Shown here piece by piece: positions 8,719 through 16,955 of a DNA stretch of 64,000 nucleotides; within the stretch, counting starts at the first letter, position 1; every line of letters starts with the position of its first letter. Origin of the DNA: JACRPH01 sp041665465 (GTDB taxonomy: Archaea; Nanobdellota; Nanobdellia; Woesearchaeales; GW2011-AR9); assembly GCA_041665465.1 (NCBI GenBank), contig JBAYIU010000001.1, positions 1,240,001-1,304,000 of the forward strand, given 5' to 3'. A program made the position numbers and the translations under genes. Below the pieces are notes generated by a model, which was not told the DNA's origin, did not search any database, and worked only from the letters and a program-made list of their open reading frames with translations.

Positions 8719-8773
8719 TTTATAAACGAGAAAGGTTATTTTAGAGTAGATATTTAATTATGAGGTTATTACA
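8719..8773 (+). promoter_or_regulatory. Promoter of the zinc-ribbon gene
   Basis: TATA box TTTATAAAC at 8719-8727 and a ribosome binding site GAGGT at 8762-8766, 7 bases before ATG 8774. The distances fit a transcript starting near 8745-8750 with a short leader. Confidence 0.5.
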
Positions 8774-9145
8774 ATGCCAGGATTTAAAAAATATGATCGA
8801 AGCAAATTAGGAAGAGATTCCGATAGACCAGAACGAAGTGGTTTTGGTCGCAGAGAACGTTCTGATGCTCCAAGATATGGTGGAAGAAGTTCTGATCGGC
8901 CCAGAGGCGGATTTGGAGACAGAGACAAACCTTATCAAGAACAATTTGATGTTATCTGTGATAAATGTGGTAAAGAATGTAAAGTCCCTTTCAAGCCCAC
9001 TCGAGGCAAGCCCGTCTTTTGTAGCGAATGTTTCAGTAAGAAAGAAGAGGGGGGAGAATTTAGAGGCGGAGGATCTTCTTCTCGTGATTTAGAAGAAATC
9101 AATGAAAAACTAGATAAGATCATGCGTGCTTTAAAGATTGATTAA
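8774..9145 (+). CDS. Arg/Gly-rich CxxC zinc-ribbon protein
   Basis: 123 residues. The N-terminal half is basic, disordered and RG-rich (SGFGRRERSD, RGGFGDRDK). The middle holds a four-Cys zinc ribbon (CDKCGKECKVPFKPTRGKPV followed by FCSECF). The C-terminus is a short helix (LEEINEKLDKIMRALKI). This architecture is widespread and abundant in DPANN archaea and CPR bacteria and is generally thought to bind nucleic acid; no function has been proven that I know of. The promoter and Shine-Dalgarno site support the chosen start. An overlapping alternative frame (8838-9092) is a shadow. Confidence 0.82.
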   Translation: MPGFKKYDRSKLGRDSDRPERSGFGRRERSDAPRYGGRSSDRPRGGFGDRDKPYQEQFDVICDKCGKECKVPFKPTRGKPVFCSECFSKKEEGGEFRGGGSSSRDLEEINEKLDKIMRALKID

Positions 9146-9159
9146 TTTTTTACTTTAAT

Positions 9160-9882
9160 TTATTTTTTTCTCCATACTTGGAAACAGAGATAAGGTATTT
9201 TAACAAACATTGGATCTTGTTTTTTCCATTCTTGTTTTGGCTTATTCTCTACAAAATCCATTAAAGTAAATCCTTGTTTTAAACAGGATTGAATATAATC
9301 TTCCATGGTTCTAGGAAAATCAGGAAATTTTGCTCCGGTCTGAGCAATATTGTAATAAAGGATTTCGTGATCAAAATAATCATGGCTTGGGATAAATACA
9401 CCTTTTTCAGAATTTCTGAACATATACACAATAGGATGGGGTATGGAGAATATAAACAATCCTTTTGGTTTAAGAACCCTCTTGACTTCTGCTATCCCCT
9501 TATCTAACTCTTTCACATGATCTAATACAAAAGAAGAAGTTACCAAGTCAAAAGAACCATCATCAAACTTCAACTTATAGATACTTCCTTTTATGAAATG
9601 TGCTGTGGGACAATGTTTCTGAGCTAATTTAATCATTTCACTACTTAAATCAATCCCAGTACACTCTGCTCCTCTTTCTGTGTACTTCTTAATGTGAATC
9701 CCGGGCCCACAACCAACGTCAAGCAACTTCTTGCCTTTTAGATTTGAGGGGACAAGCTTAAACATGTTTGGTTGTTCCATCTCGCGATTTTGGAAACCCG
9801 TTATACCAACATCTTTAGTTCTAGAAATAAAATAATTATTGGATGCTTCGTCGTAAGCTTTTTCTAATTCTTTTTCTTCCAT
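9160..9882 (-). CDS. Class I SAM-dependent methyltransferase
   Basis: 240 residues with the classic Rossmann motifs: motif I LLDVGCGPG (around residue 55), the acidic end of strand 2 (CTGIDLS), the motif FDLVTSSFVLDHV after strand 4, and ALKPKGLFIFSIPHP-like strand 5 (here VLKPKGLFIFSIPHP). It belongs to the Methyltransf_11/UbiE-like group. The substrate is unknown. It stands alone, convergent with the zinc-ribbon gene (14 bases between ends), and lies two genes from the casposon insertion but outside it. Confidence 0.85.
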   Translation of the reverse strand: MEEKELEKAYDEASNNYFISRTKDVGITGFQNREMEQPNMFKLVPSNLKGKKLLDVGCGPGIHIKKYTERGAECTGIDLSSEMIKLAQKHCPTAHFIKGSIYKLKFDDGSFDLVTSSFVLDHVKELDKGIAEVKRVLKPKGLFIFSIPHPIVYMFRNSEKGVFIPSHDYFDHEILYYNIAQTGAKFPDFPRTMEDYIQSCLKQGFTLMDFVENKPKQEWKKQDPMFVKIPYLCFQVWRKK

Positions 9883-9997
9883 GTTTTTAAGAAATTCTTT
9901 ACACTTATAAAATTAACTGGAATTAACACTTATTCTTCTTTTAATCTCTTCAGAATATTCTTTTTGTTTATTTTCTGGGTTTAAACTTAAAAGAAGA

Positions 9998-10354
9998 TTA
10001 ATAATATAAGCCCCTACCGGTTATTGGTCCACTAGCGCAATTTGGTCTGGAGAGTGGATGGACTCTTACACCACCAACATATCTATTCTCTTCCTCAAGA
10101 GCCATCATTTTTCTATGTTCTGCTTCGGGATCAAGTCCTGCTGCTCTATATGCTGCATCCCTGGTGAATTCTCTAACAACACCGTAAACGATTGCTGCAA
10201 TTGGGCCACTGACTGCAAAAGTCGCAATAGTTGTAAAAACAATTCTCTCCAATGAACAATCAGAAACAAATCGATCCAAACCTGCAACCACAGGAGGAAC
10301 AATTGCTATAGCTGTGCACATAGCTCTTGAATAAAGTGAAGTTTTTATTTCCAT
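9998..10354 (-). CDS. Small membrane protein, hypothetical
   Basis: 118 residues. Two hydrophobic stretches (AMCTAIAIVPPVVAGLDRF and IVFTTIATFAVSGPIAAIVYGVV) suggest two membrane helices. A soluble, Arg-rich tail follows (REFTRDAAYRAAGLDPEAEHRKM), ending GPITGRGLYY. No family recognised. It is the last chromosomal gene before the casposon, whose target duplication begins 49 bases upstream of its start codon; its promoter region is therefore adjacent to the insertion site and may have been altered by it. Confidence 0.6.
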   Translation of the reverse strand: MEIKTSLYSRAMCTAIAIVPPVVAGLDRFVSDCSLERIVFTTIATFAVSGPIAAIVYGVVREFTRDAAYRAAGLDPEAEHRKMMALEEENRYVGGVRVHPLSRPNCASGPITGRGLYY

Positions 10355-10402
10355 TTTTTAATCAGTCTATTTTCTCTTTATAAATATTACCTCTGTTAAT
10401 TT

Positions 10403-10416
10403 TAAGAAAAATTAGC
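10403..10416. repeat. Casposon target-site duplication, left copy
   Basis: TAAGAAAAATTAGC, identical base for base to 27043-27056. It immediately precedes the first G of the left inverted repeat. Fourteen bases is the size known for casposon insertions. Confidence 0.9.
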
Positions 10417-10461
10417 GGGTATATAGATATAGGCCTGTTTTTCGGACTATATCTAAACCCT
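10417..10461. repeat. Casposon left terminal inverted repeat
   Basis: Forty-five bases beginning GGGTATATAGATATAGGCCT, a perfect inverted match to 26998-27042. The match continues a few bases further inward if one gap is allowed. Both ends start with GGG at the junction with the duplication. Confidence 0.92.
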
Positions 10462-10553
10462 CCCTTATTTTTTAAATAATCTAAAAGTTCAAAAATAGTT
10501 ATTCGCTTTTTTAATAACAAGATTTATTAAATTTAACCCTTATTAATTGTTAA

Positions 10554-11168
10554 ATGGATTTGAATAATATCTTGGAAGGACTGATTAGTGGGGTTTTGGC
10601 TACATTAATCTCTTCAATGATTATATTTCTCTTCAAGAAAGTTTTTGGGAATAAAACAAAAACTGATGACTTAGAAAAGGCAAGTTTTTCAGGTTCATTT
10701 TTTAGAAATCCATTTTTGATTTCGTTATTTCTTTCTTCTTTTGTGGTTGTCTTAACTTTTTTCAGTCTGGTTTATCAATGGCAAATATTCAAGTATGTTT
10801 ATCTTATTCTTGCAGATGTAGGGTTAGGGTTTATTACCTTCTGGATATACAAGAATCAATGTCCGAAATGCAATGTTATTTTTAAGAAGAAACTTATCAA
10901 TAAGGAAACGTTGAAAGAAGAGAAGAGACCATATCATTATAGGGATGAAACTATATATTTGTACTCTGACGGCTCGGAGAAAGACCATAAATATTCTGGA
11001 GAAGAGAAAATAAAAATGGAGACATGGAGAACTGAAAAAGAGTTTTATAACTGCACCTCTTGTAACCATAATTGGGACAAAATATTTGAAAAGAATTTAG
11101 ACATTGATAATCGCCCTAAACCAAATAAAGTGAGAACACGGTTTAATCCACCTAATCCATTTAATTGA
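10554..11168 (+). CDS. Membrane protein with C-terminal zinc ribbon (casposon cargo)
   Basis: 204 residues. An N-terminal hydrophobic helix (GLISGVLATLISSMIIFLF) is followed by two more (NPFLISLFLSSFVVVLTFF and YVYLILADVGLGFITFWIY). The soluble C-terminal half has a split zinc ribbon, CPKC near residue 103 and CTSC near residue 175, separated by a charged insert. It is the first gene inside the left inverted repeat and reads inward. No family recognised; membrane helices with a cytoplasmic zinc ribbon suggest a sensor or adaptor. Function unknown. Confidence 0.65.
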   Translation: MDLNNILEGLISGVLATLISSMIIFLFKKVFGNKTKTDDLEKASFSGSFFRNPFLISLFLSSFVVVLTFFSLVYQWQIFKYVYLILADVGLGFITFWIYKNQCPKCNVIFKKKLINKETLKEEKRPYHYRDETIYLYSDGSEKDHKYSGEEKIKMETWRTEKEFYNCTSCNHNWDKIFEKNLDIDNRPKPNKVRTRFNPPNPFN

Positions 11169-11202
11169 TTACAATTAAGTAAAATGAGAAACGTGAATAT
11201 AA

Positions 11203-11544
11203 GATGGGATTTGTGAATCAAATGAGCAAGAAAAATGTAAAGACGATTGTAAGTGGTGCGGAGATAATAATTGTGATGAGATTGAAAAGGAAATATGTTT
11301 GATAGATTGTGGGCTGGATAATCAATCTGCTTATAAAAAGATTAATGTTGTAAGTGGACTAAACGGGTCCATTCAAAGAATTGATGAAAATAATATTTCT
11401 TATAATGTTATTTCTATCATGGATGTTAAATTATTTGGTTTTATACACTCACAAACTAAGATTATTACAGAGATTAATAAAAAGGAGGGTAGTATAATTC
11501 ATGTGGATAAACCTTGGTGGTTAATATTTCCAAACAAAAAATAG
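11203..11544 (+). pseudogene. 5'-truncated remnant of a Cys-rich surface-protein gene
   Basis: The frame is open from 11203 but contains no ATG or GTG start. The only initiator-like codon is TTG at 11299, with no ribosome binding site. Reading from 11203 gives GICESNEQEKCKDDCKWCGD, then a C-terminal domain ending VDKPWWLIFPNKK. The first part is the 'GICE...C..DC' Cys motif typical of DPANN surface proteins, and the last resembles their usual C-terminal module. I take it as the 3' end of a once larger gene, captured or decayed inside the casposon. A short TTG-started protein of 81 residues cannot be excluded. Confidence 0.45.
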
Positions 11545-11565
11545 GATAGAGAAAGAAAACTAAAA

Positions 11566-11838
11566 ATGATAAATTGCTCTAAATGTCATAAGGAAATCGA
11601 GAATACAGATAAATTCTGTAAACATTGCGGTTCGTCTCAGGAAGTTCCCGAGGAGTTCAAAAGGATAATTCGGCTTTTTTCCGAAGACCCAATGTTTAGA
11701 TCAAAATTGCTGAATGCGTTTTTAGAAGTGTCAAGTAAGGATATTAATATTGCAATTAAAGCTTTTGAGGTCTTTTTTGATCGATTAGACAAGAGTGATC
11801 GGGAGATTATAAAGAAAGTATTTCACGGGAAATCATAA
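11566..11838 (+). CDS. Small zinc-ribbon protein
   Basis: 90 residues. It starts with a double-CxxC zinc ribbon (INCSKCHKEIENTDKFCKHCG) of the kind often placed at the N-terminus of archaeal and bacterial adaptor or membrane proteins. The rest is a helical, acidic C-terminus (LLNAFLEVSSKDINIAIKAF). No membrane segment. It sits 22 bases after the preceding remnant and 33 bases before the channel-like gene, all in the same direction, so a small cargo operon is likely. Function unknown. Confidence 0.7.
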   Translation: MINCSKCHKEIENTDKFCKHCGSSQEVPEEFKRIIRLFSEDPMFRSKLLNAFLEVSSKDINIAIKAFEVFFDRLDKSDREIIKKVFHGKS

Positions 11839-11870
11839 CAAATATATATTAACTCTTTTATTTAGTTATT

Positions 11871-12563
11871 ATGGATCCAGATTCACATAAAAATCCTAAG
11901 ATTTGGAATTGGTGGTTTTTATCCTATTTGGTTTTAGTGATTATATTTGGATTATTATTCCGCTGGCAATACTCAAATTGGTTAAATTTTACCTGTCTTG
12001 GTATGTTGATATTAATACAATTTGTTTTTAATATAAAGATTCAGTACGAGTTAAAATTTAAGATAATAAACTGGTTTTCTTTCTTCTTGCTTATCTTAGT
12101 GTCCATCGCTTATACTTTAACAAAGCTGAATAATGTGGGTCTTGCTCTTTTTACTTTATTAGTAGCTGTTTTTATCACTTTTCTTGTTGCCTTGATAGTT
12201 CATGTACTAAATTTGTGGAAGAGTAAGGGAGATAGAAATAAAAGAGTTATAACGACAATTACTTATTACTTAGCCCTTGCCTTTACGGGGATCATTCTTT
12301 TTGGATATATTTTCGCTTTGATAGGGATTAACCACCCCGAGAATAGTTTAAAATTCACTGGGGTTAACAATACCTTAAATGGTCAGGATTACATTTATTT
12401 TAGTGCCGTAACTTTCTATTCCGGAGCTTTGGGAGATATAATTCCGTTAGGATACTCCAAAATGGTAATGGTGATGGAGTTAGCTTTTAGTTATATAATT
12501 CATATTATCATATTGGGGATTGTTATTTCTAAATTTGGTTATAATTCCAACGAAAGAAAGTAA
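11871..12563 (+). CDS. Ion-channel-like membrane protein with degenerate selectivity filter
   Basis: 230 residues with about six predicted membrane helices. Near residues 175-200 a re-entrant pore-loop-like segment (YIYFSAVTFYSGALGDIIPLG) precedes the last helix, as in two-helix potassium channel pore domains (Ion_trans_2). The usual filter TxGYGD is replaced by SGALGD, keeping only GD. So it may conduct another ion, or be a non-conducting relative. There is no regulatory domain after the last helix. It is casposon cargo; membrane pores serve as effectors in some antiviral systems, but here that is only a possibility. Confidence 0.65.
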   Translation: MDPDSHKNPKIWNWWFLSYLVLVIIFGLLFRWQYSNWLNFTCLGMLILIQFVFNIKIQYELKFKIINWFSFFLLILVSIAYTLTKLNNVGLALFTLLVAVFITFLVALIVHVLNLWKSKGDRNKRVITTITYYLALAFTGIILFGYIFALIGINHPENSLKFTGVNNTLNGQDYIYFSAVTFYSGALGDIIPLGYSKMVMVMELAFSYIIHIIILGIVISKFGYNSNERK

Positions 12564-12591
12564 AATGCTTCATTAAACTTTTTAGTGGTGG

Positions 12592-12816
12592 TTAATCTTT
12601 CGACATCGCATCTAGGAGTCCTCTTCCAAAAAGAAGCAATACTATTGCTACAAGGATGAAGGCTAGTACAACCATCCATGAATAACCTGATTCAAAAGCC
12701 GTTTTATATACGGTGGTAGCCCAATAGGTGACACCAACCAGTACACTAAATTTTATAGCTACGTATATTCTATTTGGTTTGAAAGTTTCTTTTAACCATT
12801 TTTTCAATTTGTTCAT
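12592..12816 (-). CDS. Small two-helix membrane protein
   Basis: 74 residues: a basic N-terminus (MNKLKKWLKETFKPNR), then two hydrophobic helices (YVAIKFSVLVGVTYWATTVY and YSWMVVLAFILVAIVLLLFG) and a short tail. No family recognised. It lies 29 bases downstream of the HEPN-like gene on the same strand and may be cotranscribed with it; a small membrane protein next to a HEPN protein could be a partner, but nothing in the sequence proves this. Confidence 0.55.
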   Translation of the reverse strand: MNKLKKWLKETFKPNRIYVAIKFSVLVGVTYWATTVYKTAFESGYSWMVVLAFILVAIVLLLFGRGLLDAMSKD

Positions 12817-12845
12817 GGGAATATTTTCTCCTGTTATGTAATTAT

Positions 12846-13901
12846 TTAACTCTTTTTGGAAAGATATATCTCTTTAAACAGGGCATCGTAAACTGTAATA
12901 TATTTTAAACAAAGTTCTGGATTAAGTAGTGGGGTCTCTTTTCCGTGAATAATATCATTCCGAAGTCTTTTAGCATCTTTTAGTGTTTGTTGATCTTTAA
13001 ATTGAGAAAAATCAAACGAAGACTGAATTTTACTAAATTCTTCCAACTTTTCAATGAAATTATAATCCACCTTCTTTCCTTTCTTCAAGATTTTCATTGG
13101 GAAATCTATTCCTTGGATTTCAAAATATCTTATTGTTAACAAATGTTCAATAGCTGATTGGGCTTCAGTAATTGCAATTCGTAACAATCCCATTTTGTAA
13201 AACTCTATACTATATTTCATTATCCTTAAGGGTTCAAAAAAATGATCTTTATTATTGATAAAATCACTAATTCTTTGAGAATTATTCGCTAGCTCTAAAT
13301 GATGTGCTTGATTTGGAACTGCGAATTTGCCACCACCAAACGCACCAATAATTATATTTTGGTTATTTGGTAATTCCACTACCCTCTGATATAAACTTCT
13401 CGAATCTATGGGAAAAACAGAATATTTATTATTAACATATTGGTGGGTCTCGATCAATTGATTAACCAACTTCAAAATGTTATGAATAAAGAACTTGTTA
13501 CGTTTTCCACTCATCCAATCTTCTATTTGTTCTTTAGTTTTTTCAGGATTATCCTTTGTTAATGAAACATTGTCAAGATCATCATTAAAAATATCTTTAT
13601 TAAATACAAACTTTGCCTTTAGTCTCGTTTTTACATTATCACCAAACCGATCTTCTTCATTGATAAACAATGCAGTAGTACCAGTTCTATTAATTCCAGG
13701 TATATCCAAAATTCGTTCAACGATCGATAATCTTACCTCAAAATTATCATTAGAGTTATTCAATTCTAAATTTGTATCTAATTCTAAATTCCTAGGAATA
13801 GTAAACTCAAGTATATATTTCTGGAGGCTATGTTCCATAATCAAAGAGAAGGTCTTTCTTTTAATATACTTTTGGATGTTAATCTCAACAGATAGCCCCA
13901 T
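12846..13901 (-). CDS. HEPN-like protein (casposon cargo)
   Basis: 351 residues. The N-terminal ~220 residues are beta-rich and unrecognised. The C-terminal third is helical: RIAITEAQSAIEHLLTIRYF, then LKDAKRLRNDIIHGKETPLL. RNDIIHG fits the R-x4-6-H catalytic motif of HEPN RNases, and the arrangement (long helix with 'IEHLL', then 'RLRNDIIHG') is like the Apea-type HEPN domains that form stand-alone genes in defence islands. This suggests an RNA-cleaving or RNA-binding effector. It sits downstream of a winged-helix gene on the same strand (15 bases). RNase activity is inferred from the motif only. Confidence 0.65.
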   Translation of the reverse strand: MGLSVEINIQKYIKRKTFSLIMEHSLQKYILEFTIPRNLELDTNLELNNSNDNFEVRLSIVERILDIPGINRTGTTALFINEEDRFGDNVKTRLKAKFVFNKDIFNDDLDNVSLTKDNPEKTKEQIEDWMSGKRNKFFIHNILKLVNQLIETHQYVNNKYSVFPIDSRSLYQRVVELPNNQNIIIGAFGGGKFAVPNQAHHLELANNSQRISDFINNKDHFFEPLRIMKYSIEFYKMGLLRIAITEAQSAIEHLLTIRYFEIQGIDFPMKILKKGKKVDYNFIEKLEEFSKIQSSFDFSQFKDQQTLKDAKRLRNDIIHGKETPLLNPELCLKYITVYDALFKEIYLSKKS

Positions 13902-13916
13902 ACGGTTTATAGAAAA

Positions 13917-14129
13917 TTACTTCAAGGAATAAAGTCTCTCAGTCCTTTTAGTCTTATCATTCTTTCTTTGCTTAACGAATCCTAAAACTTCCATAGTATC
14001 CAAGGCTTTCTTAATTGTTCTCCATTGTGACTTAGTTTTAATAGAAATCTGCCTGACTGAGAGCTCACCTTCTTTCTCAAGAAGCTTTTTTATCTCCTCT
14101 ATTATTTGGGTAATCGGCTTCCTTACCAT
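13917..14129 (-). CDS. Winged-helix DNA-binding protein
   Basis: 70 residues from the ATG at 14129 (MVRKPITQIIEEIKKLLEKEG). A helix-turn-helix follows (LSVRQISIKTKSQWRTIKKALDTMEVLGFVKQRK), then a wing (DKTKRTERLYSLK). The frame can be extended upstream to 14189, but a TATA-like CTATAAAAAT on the minus strand lies about 26 bases before ATG 14129, so I prefer that leaderless start. It precedes the HEPN-like gene on the same strand and probably regulates the pair. Family: small MarR/ArsR-like archaeal regulator, not further assigned. Confidence 0.65.
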   Translation of the reverse strand: MVRKPITQIIEEIKKLLEKEGELSVRQISIKTKSQWRTIKKALDTMEVLGFVKQRKNDKTKRTERLYSLK

Positions 14130-14192
14130 ATCTGCATAATAGTACCGATACATTTTTATAGCAAGTCTGCATAATTGTGCATATATCACAAA

Positions 14193-14288
14193 ATGAAACC
14201 AAAAGCAAAAGAATTTGTTAGGCGTTGGTGGTTCTTCTATAGTTGGCCAATTCCACAGATTATAACATTCTTTAAAAAGAAGAAATGA
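14193..14288 (+). CDS. Possible 31-residue peptide coupled to next gene
   Basis: ATG 14193 opens a 31-codon frame, basic at both ends (MKPKAKEFVRRWWFFYSW ... ITFFKKKK). Its TGA overlaps the ATG of the next gene at 14285. The overlap suggests translational coupling, but the peptide is short and could be chance. It contains an aromatic, amphipathic middle. Confidence 0.4.
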   Translation: MKPKAKEFVRRWWFFYSWPIPQIITFFKKKK

Positions 14289-14887
14289 AAAATAAAATAT
14301 TTTATCTCATAGGAATAATTTTAGTTTTGGGTTTACTAGCTTATGCACTAATGAAGATAAATTCACCAGAGGATAACAATATTAAATCGGAAAACTCTCA
14401 AATTTATTCAGATAACAAGATTACTTTCTCAATACCCTCCGAACTAGAACCATATAAAACATCATTTGGATTAGATTATGGAATTATTTTATCCAAATTT
14501 GAAAATGATACTGCTATTATTTCAATTACTATTGTAAGCTCTTCAATAGATCCCAAATCTGTTTTTGCTGAAAATTGTGAATCTACAACTTCATGTGGTC
14601 ATGAAAAAATAGCACAATATTATTTTAATATGAACTATGAGGAACTAATAAAACTCCATCCATATCTTTCTGAAATGTCAATAAAAACTATTAAAGATGA
14701 ATTGAATTTGCAGAACTCTTATGAAAAGTCGGTTCTAATTGAAGATAATATTGTTTTTGGAACTAAGGTAGTATTTGACACGAATTCAAACAATCTTGTA
14801 AGAATAGTTTATTCCTACTCAAGTGATCTAAATTCAGAATTTCAAACTGATATAAATAGCATTATCAACAGCTTAGAGTTTATTTAG
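14285..14887 (+). CDS. Membrane-anchored protein of unknown function (casposon cargo)
   Basis: 200 residues. A short basic start (MKNK) leads into one hydrophobic helix (IFYLIGIILVLGLLAYALM), so it is an N-terminally anchored exported protein or has an uncleaved signal. The outside domain (ITFSIPSELEPYKTSFG onward) has a mixed alpha/beta pattern reminiscent of PsbP-like or small lipoprotein folds, with a Cys pair (ENCESTTSCGH). No family confirmed. It overlaps a possible upstream peptide by ATGA and precedes another anchored protein by 21 bases; the two probably form a cargo operon. Confidence 0.65.
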   Translation: MKNKIFYLIGIILVLGLLAYALMKINSPEDNNIKSENSQIYSDNKITFSIPSELEPYKTSFGLDYGIILSKFENDTAIISITIVSSSIDPKSVFAENCESTTSCGHEKIAQYYFNMNYEELIKLHPYLSEMSIKTIKDELNLQNSYEKSVLIEDNIVFGTKVVFDTNSNNLVRIVYSYSSDLNSEFQTDINSIINSLEFI

Positions 14888-14908
14888 TTATTATCTCATT
14901 TTCCAAAG

Positions 14909-15676
14909 ATGATTCCAGATGAAATAGAACAAAAAGGTATTTTGGCAAACTTTGTAGAAGGTGTAGAAAGTGGAGCAAAAGGAGGATTAGTTCTATTAGG
15001 GTTAATATTTTTAGGATTAATATTTGCTTTGATTGTAATTTCGCAGGAGAATAATTCACCTCATTCTCAAGAACCGACAAATCAAGTAATCACTTCTAAT
15101 CAGGTTTATACTCCTACAAGCAATGAAAATATTGATAACTATCAAGACAATTCAATTATACCCCCTAATAATTTTAACCAAGATATCTTTGATAATATTC
15201 AAGTGAAAGGTGAAGAAACATCAAAAGCATATAATCAATGTACTTCTTTAATCAAAGATAAATATTCAAAAATAAATTTAGTTCGAGATCAATCAACTTT
15301 ATATCAATTTGATAGTGATGTTAAAGATTGTATCAAAGAATATTTAATCAAAGCTAAAGAATTTACCTCAATAATTAAAGATAATCCCAGTCAAATTACC
15401 CCTAATTCCATTATAAATATTCAAAGCTCATTAATATCCCAATCTAATTATCTTAAGCAAATTTCACAACAATACTCTTTGGTTAGTTCTCAGAGACATT
15501 ACTATATTCATGGAATTTACCAAGCAAAGTCTATTATTCAACTAGCACAGATAATCGGAGAGACAAGTTCAGCAATCTCATCTGGTAGCCCCATAGATGC
15601 GATAAATTCCTTGCAAGAGCTTAATGATTGGTGGTATTACAATGGTGGAGTTATTGACACGGGATGGAGTCAGTAA
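14909..15676 (+). CDS. Membrane-anchored helical protein (casposon cargo)
   Basis: 255 residues. One transmembrane helix at residues ~27-50 (GLVLLGLIFLGLIFALIVIS) is followed by a low-complexity Asn/Gln/Ser linker (about 60 residues) and then a helical extracellular domain with two Cys (YNQCTSLI, KDCIKEYLI). The N-terminus contains MIPDEIEQKGILANFVEGVE. No family recognised. It is the last gene before the end-to-end boundary with cas1, which reads in the opposite direction with 61 bases between stops. The Asn-rich linker and AT-rich codons match the other cargo genes. Confidence 0.65.
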   Translation: MIPDEIEQKGILANFVEGVESGAKGGLVLLGLIFLGLIFALIVISQENNSPHSQEPTNQVITSNQVYTPTSNENIDNYQDNSIIPPNNFNQDIFDNIQVKGEETSKAYNQCTSLIKDKYSKINLVRDQSTLYQFDSDVKDCIKEYLIKAKEFTSIIKDNPSQITPNSIINIQSSLISQSNYLKQISQQYSLVSSQRHYYIHGIYQAKSIIQLAQIIGETSSAISSGSPIDAINSLQELNDWWYYNGGVIDTGWSQ

Positions 15677-15737
15677 ATATTTTCTAAAGAAAGATTAATA
15701 TTTAACATATTAATCCTAGTTAATCTTTTAATCCCAT

Positions 15738-16955
15738 TTAATCCTTGATCCCCACTTTCATCTTATTCCATTCTGCGAGTCTGTCTCTAACTTGCTTGTT
15801 CATCGTAAAGGGCTTGTCGGAAGCTGCGTTTTTCTTCATATAATGCAAGGTCCCTTTAGAAAAGCCCAAATTCTTCCAATCGGTGTAAGAGATACCCATA
15901 ATTTTCTTGCGAATATCATCGCTATCTTGCCTTTTTAATCCTTTAATCCCTGACAAGAATGTAATCTCCTTCTTTTTACCCACCAAAAGCTGAGCTAAAT
16001 TTGTCGTTTGTTCTTGAATAACATATCTCCATGCCCATTGCTGATTATTAAATTCAGCTTTTTGATTAAACATCTTTTCAATTTCAGTTAATACTTTTTT
16101 AGCACCTGTAGATCTGAGCCTTAAATTATAATTTTCAGTCCTAATAAAGTCCTTTTTCTCCATAATATCGTTCTCAATTAAACTAATCACAACCAAATCT
16201 ATTAAGAATCTAAACGGTTCTTGTAAATCATATGCCAAACTGTTCTTTCCAAGATTGGCTTCATGTAAAAAGCCTATGTGTGTGTCTAATCCGGCTGTGT
16301 TAATCGCTTTCAAACATTCAGCTTCTAATATAGCGTAACCATAATTAAGCAAGCAATTGACAGTATCTCCGGCACCCCAAGGTCTCTTTTGAAATTCTCT
16401 TGTTGTAAATTCATACTTTTTCGGTACTATTTTCCTCAATTCTTGCCAATAAAAACTCGCGATTCTTCCTTCTGTTATCATTAAATTCTTGATGGTTTTG
16501 GCTTTCCTAAAATAAGGTAATTCTTTAGAGAAATCAGTCCTTAATTCCGGATATCGTAATTTTAACCAGTCTAATGTTTCTTTGGTTCTTTCAAATTTAG
16601 CTTCAAGAAATTTTCTTGCCAAATCCATTCTTTTTTGAGGATCAGAAAATGCTTGATATTGTGCAAACTTTGTCTTTACTTGTACGCTTTCAGGCGGAAG
16701 CATGGTTGTAAGAAGTTTACCCTCCCAATTAAGAATTGAGATCTGAACATTATGCTTAATTAGCCATCTAATGGCATCTATTGATATATTTCCACTTCTA
16801 CCGTAAATTACTATGTGGTTTACATCAATTCGTTTCGGAGAGAAGATATACTCTTCATTATTTTTCCCAGCCTTATCTGTGCCGTTTTTGATATGAATTT
16901 TTGAATTATCAATCTTAATCGATATTCCATACCCATCTAACAAGAGCATTTTCAC
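15738..16955 (-). CDS. cas1: Cas1 family integrase (casposase)
   Basis: 405 residues. The N-terminal beta domain includes HIVIYGRSGNISIDAIRWLI. The catalytic helical domain shows EGRIASFYW (E162), GFLHEANLGKNSLAYDLQEP (H231 and E246), matching the Glu-His-Glu metal site of Cas1. The C-terminal ~70 residues (ISYTDWKNLGFSKGTLHYMKK) add a helix-turn-helix, typical of casposases and longer than in CRISPR Cas1. It would integrate the element by 3'-OH attack at both strands of the target, giving the 14-bp duplication seen. No cas2, cas4 or array is present. The start overlaps the upstream gene by ATGA, so the two are coupled. All three catalytic residues are present, so it should be active. Confidence 0.93.
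   Translation of the reverse strand: MKMLLLDGYGISIKIDNSKIHIKNGTDKAGKNNEEYIFSPKRIDVNHIVIYGRSGNISIDAIRWLIKHNVQISILNWEGKLLTTMLPPESVQVKTKFAQYQAFSDPQKRMDLARKFLEAKFERTKETLDWLKLRYPELRTDFSKELPYFRKAKTIKNLMITEGRIASFYWQELRKIVPKKYEFTTREFQKRPWGAGDTVNCLLNYGYAILEAECLKAINTAGLDTHIGFLHEANLGKNSLAYDLQEPFRFLIDLVVISLIENDIMEKKDFIRTENYNLRLRSTGAKKVLTEIEKMFNQKAEFNNQQWAWRYVIQEQTTNLAQLLVGKKKEITFLSGIKGLKRQDSDDIRKKIMGISYTDWKNLGFSKGTLHYMKKNAASDKPFTMNKQVRDRLAEWNKMKVGIKD

Noticed and set aside
8838..9092. Second open frame inside the RG-rich zinc-ribbon gene
   Set aside because: The 8774 frame has the four-Cys zinc ribbon, a promoter and a ribosome site; the other is a shadow.
13495..13932. Plus-strand open frame of 145 codons
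   Set aside because: Antisense to the HEPN-like gene, with Ser/Phe-rich shadow composition.
15738..16955. Cas1 as part of a CRISPR-Cas adaptation module
   Set aside because: There is no cas2, cas4, effector gene or repeat-spacer array anywhere in the window, and the protein sits inside matching inverted repeats with polB.
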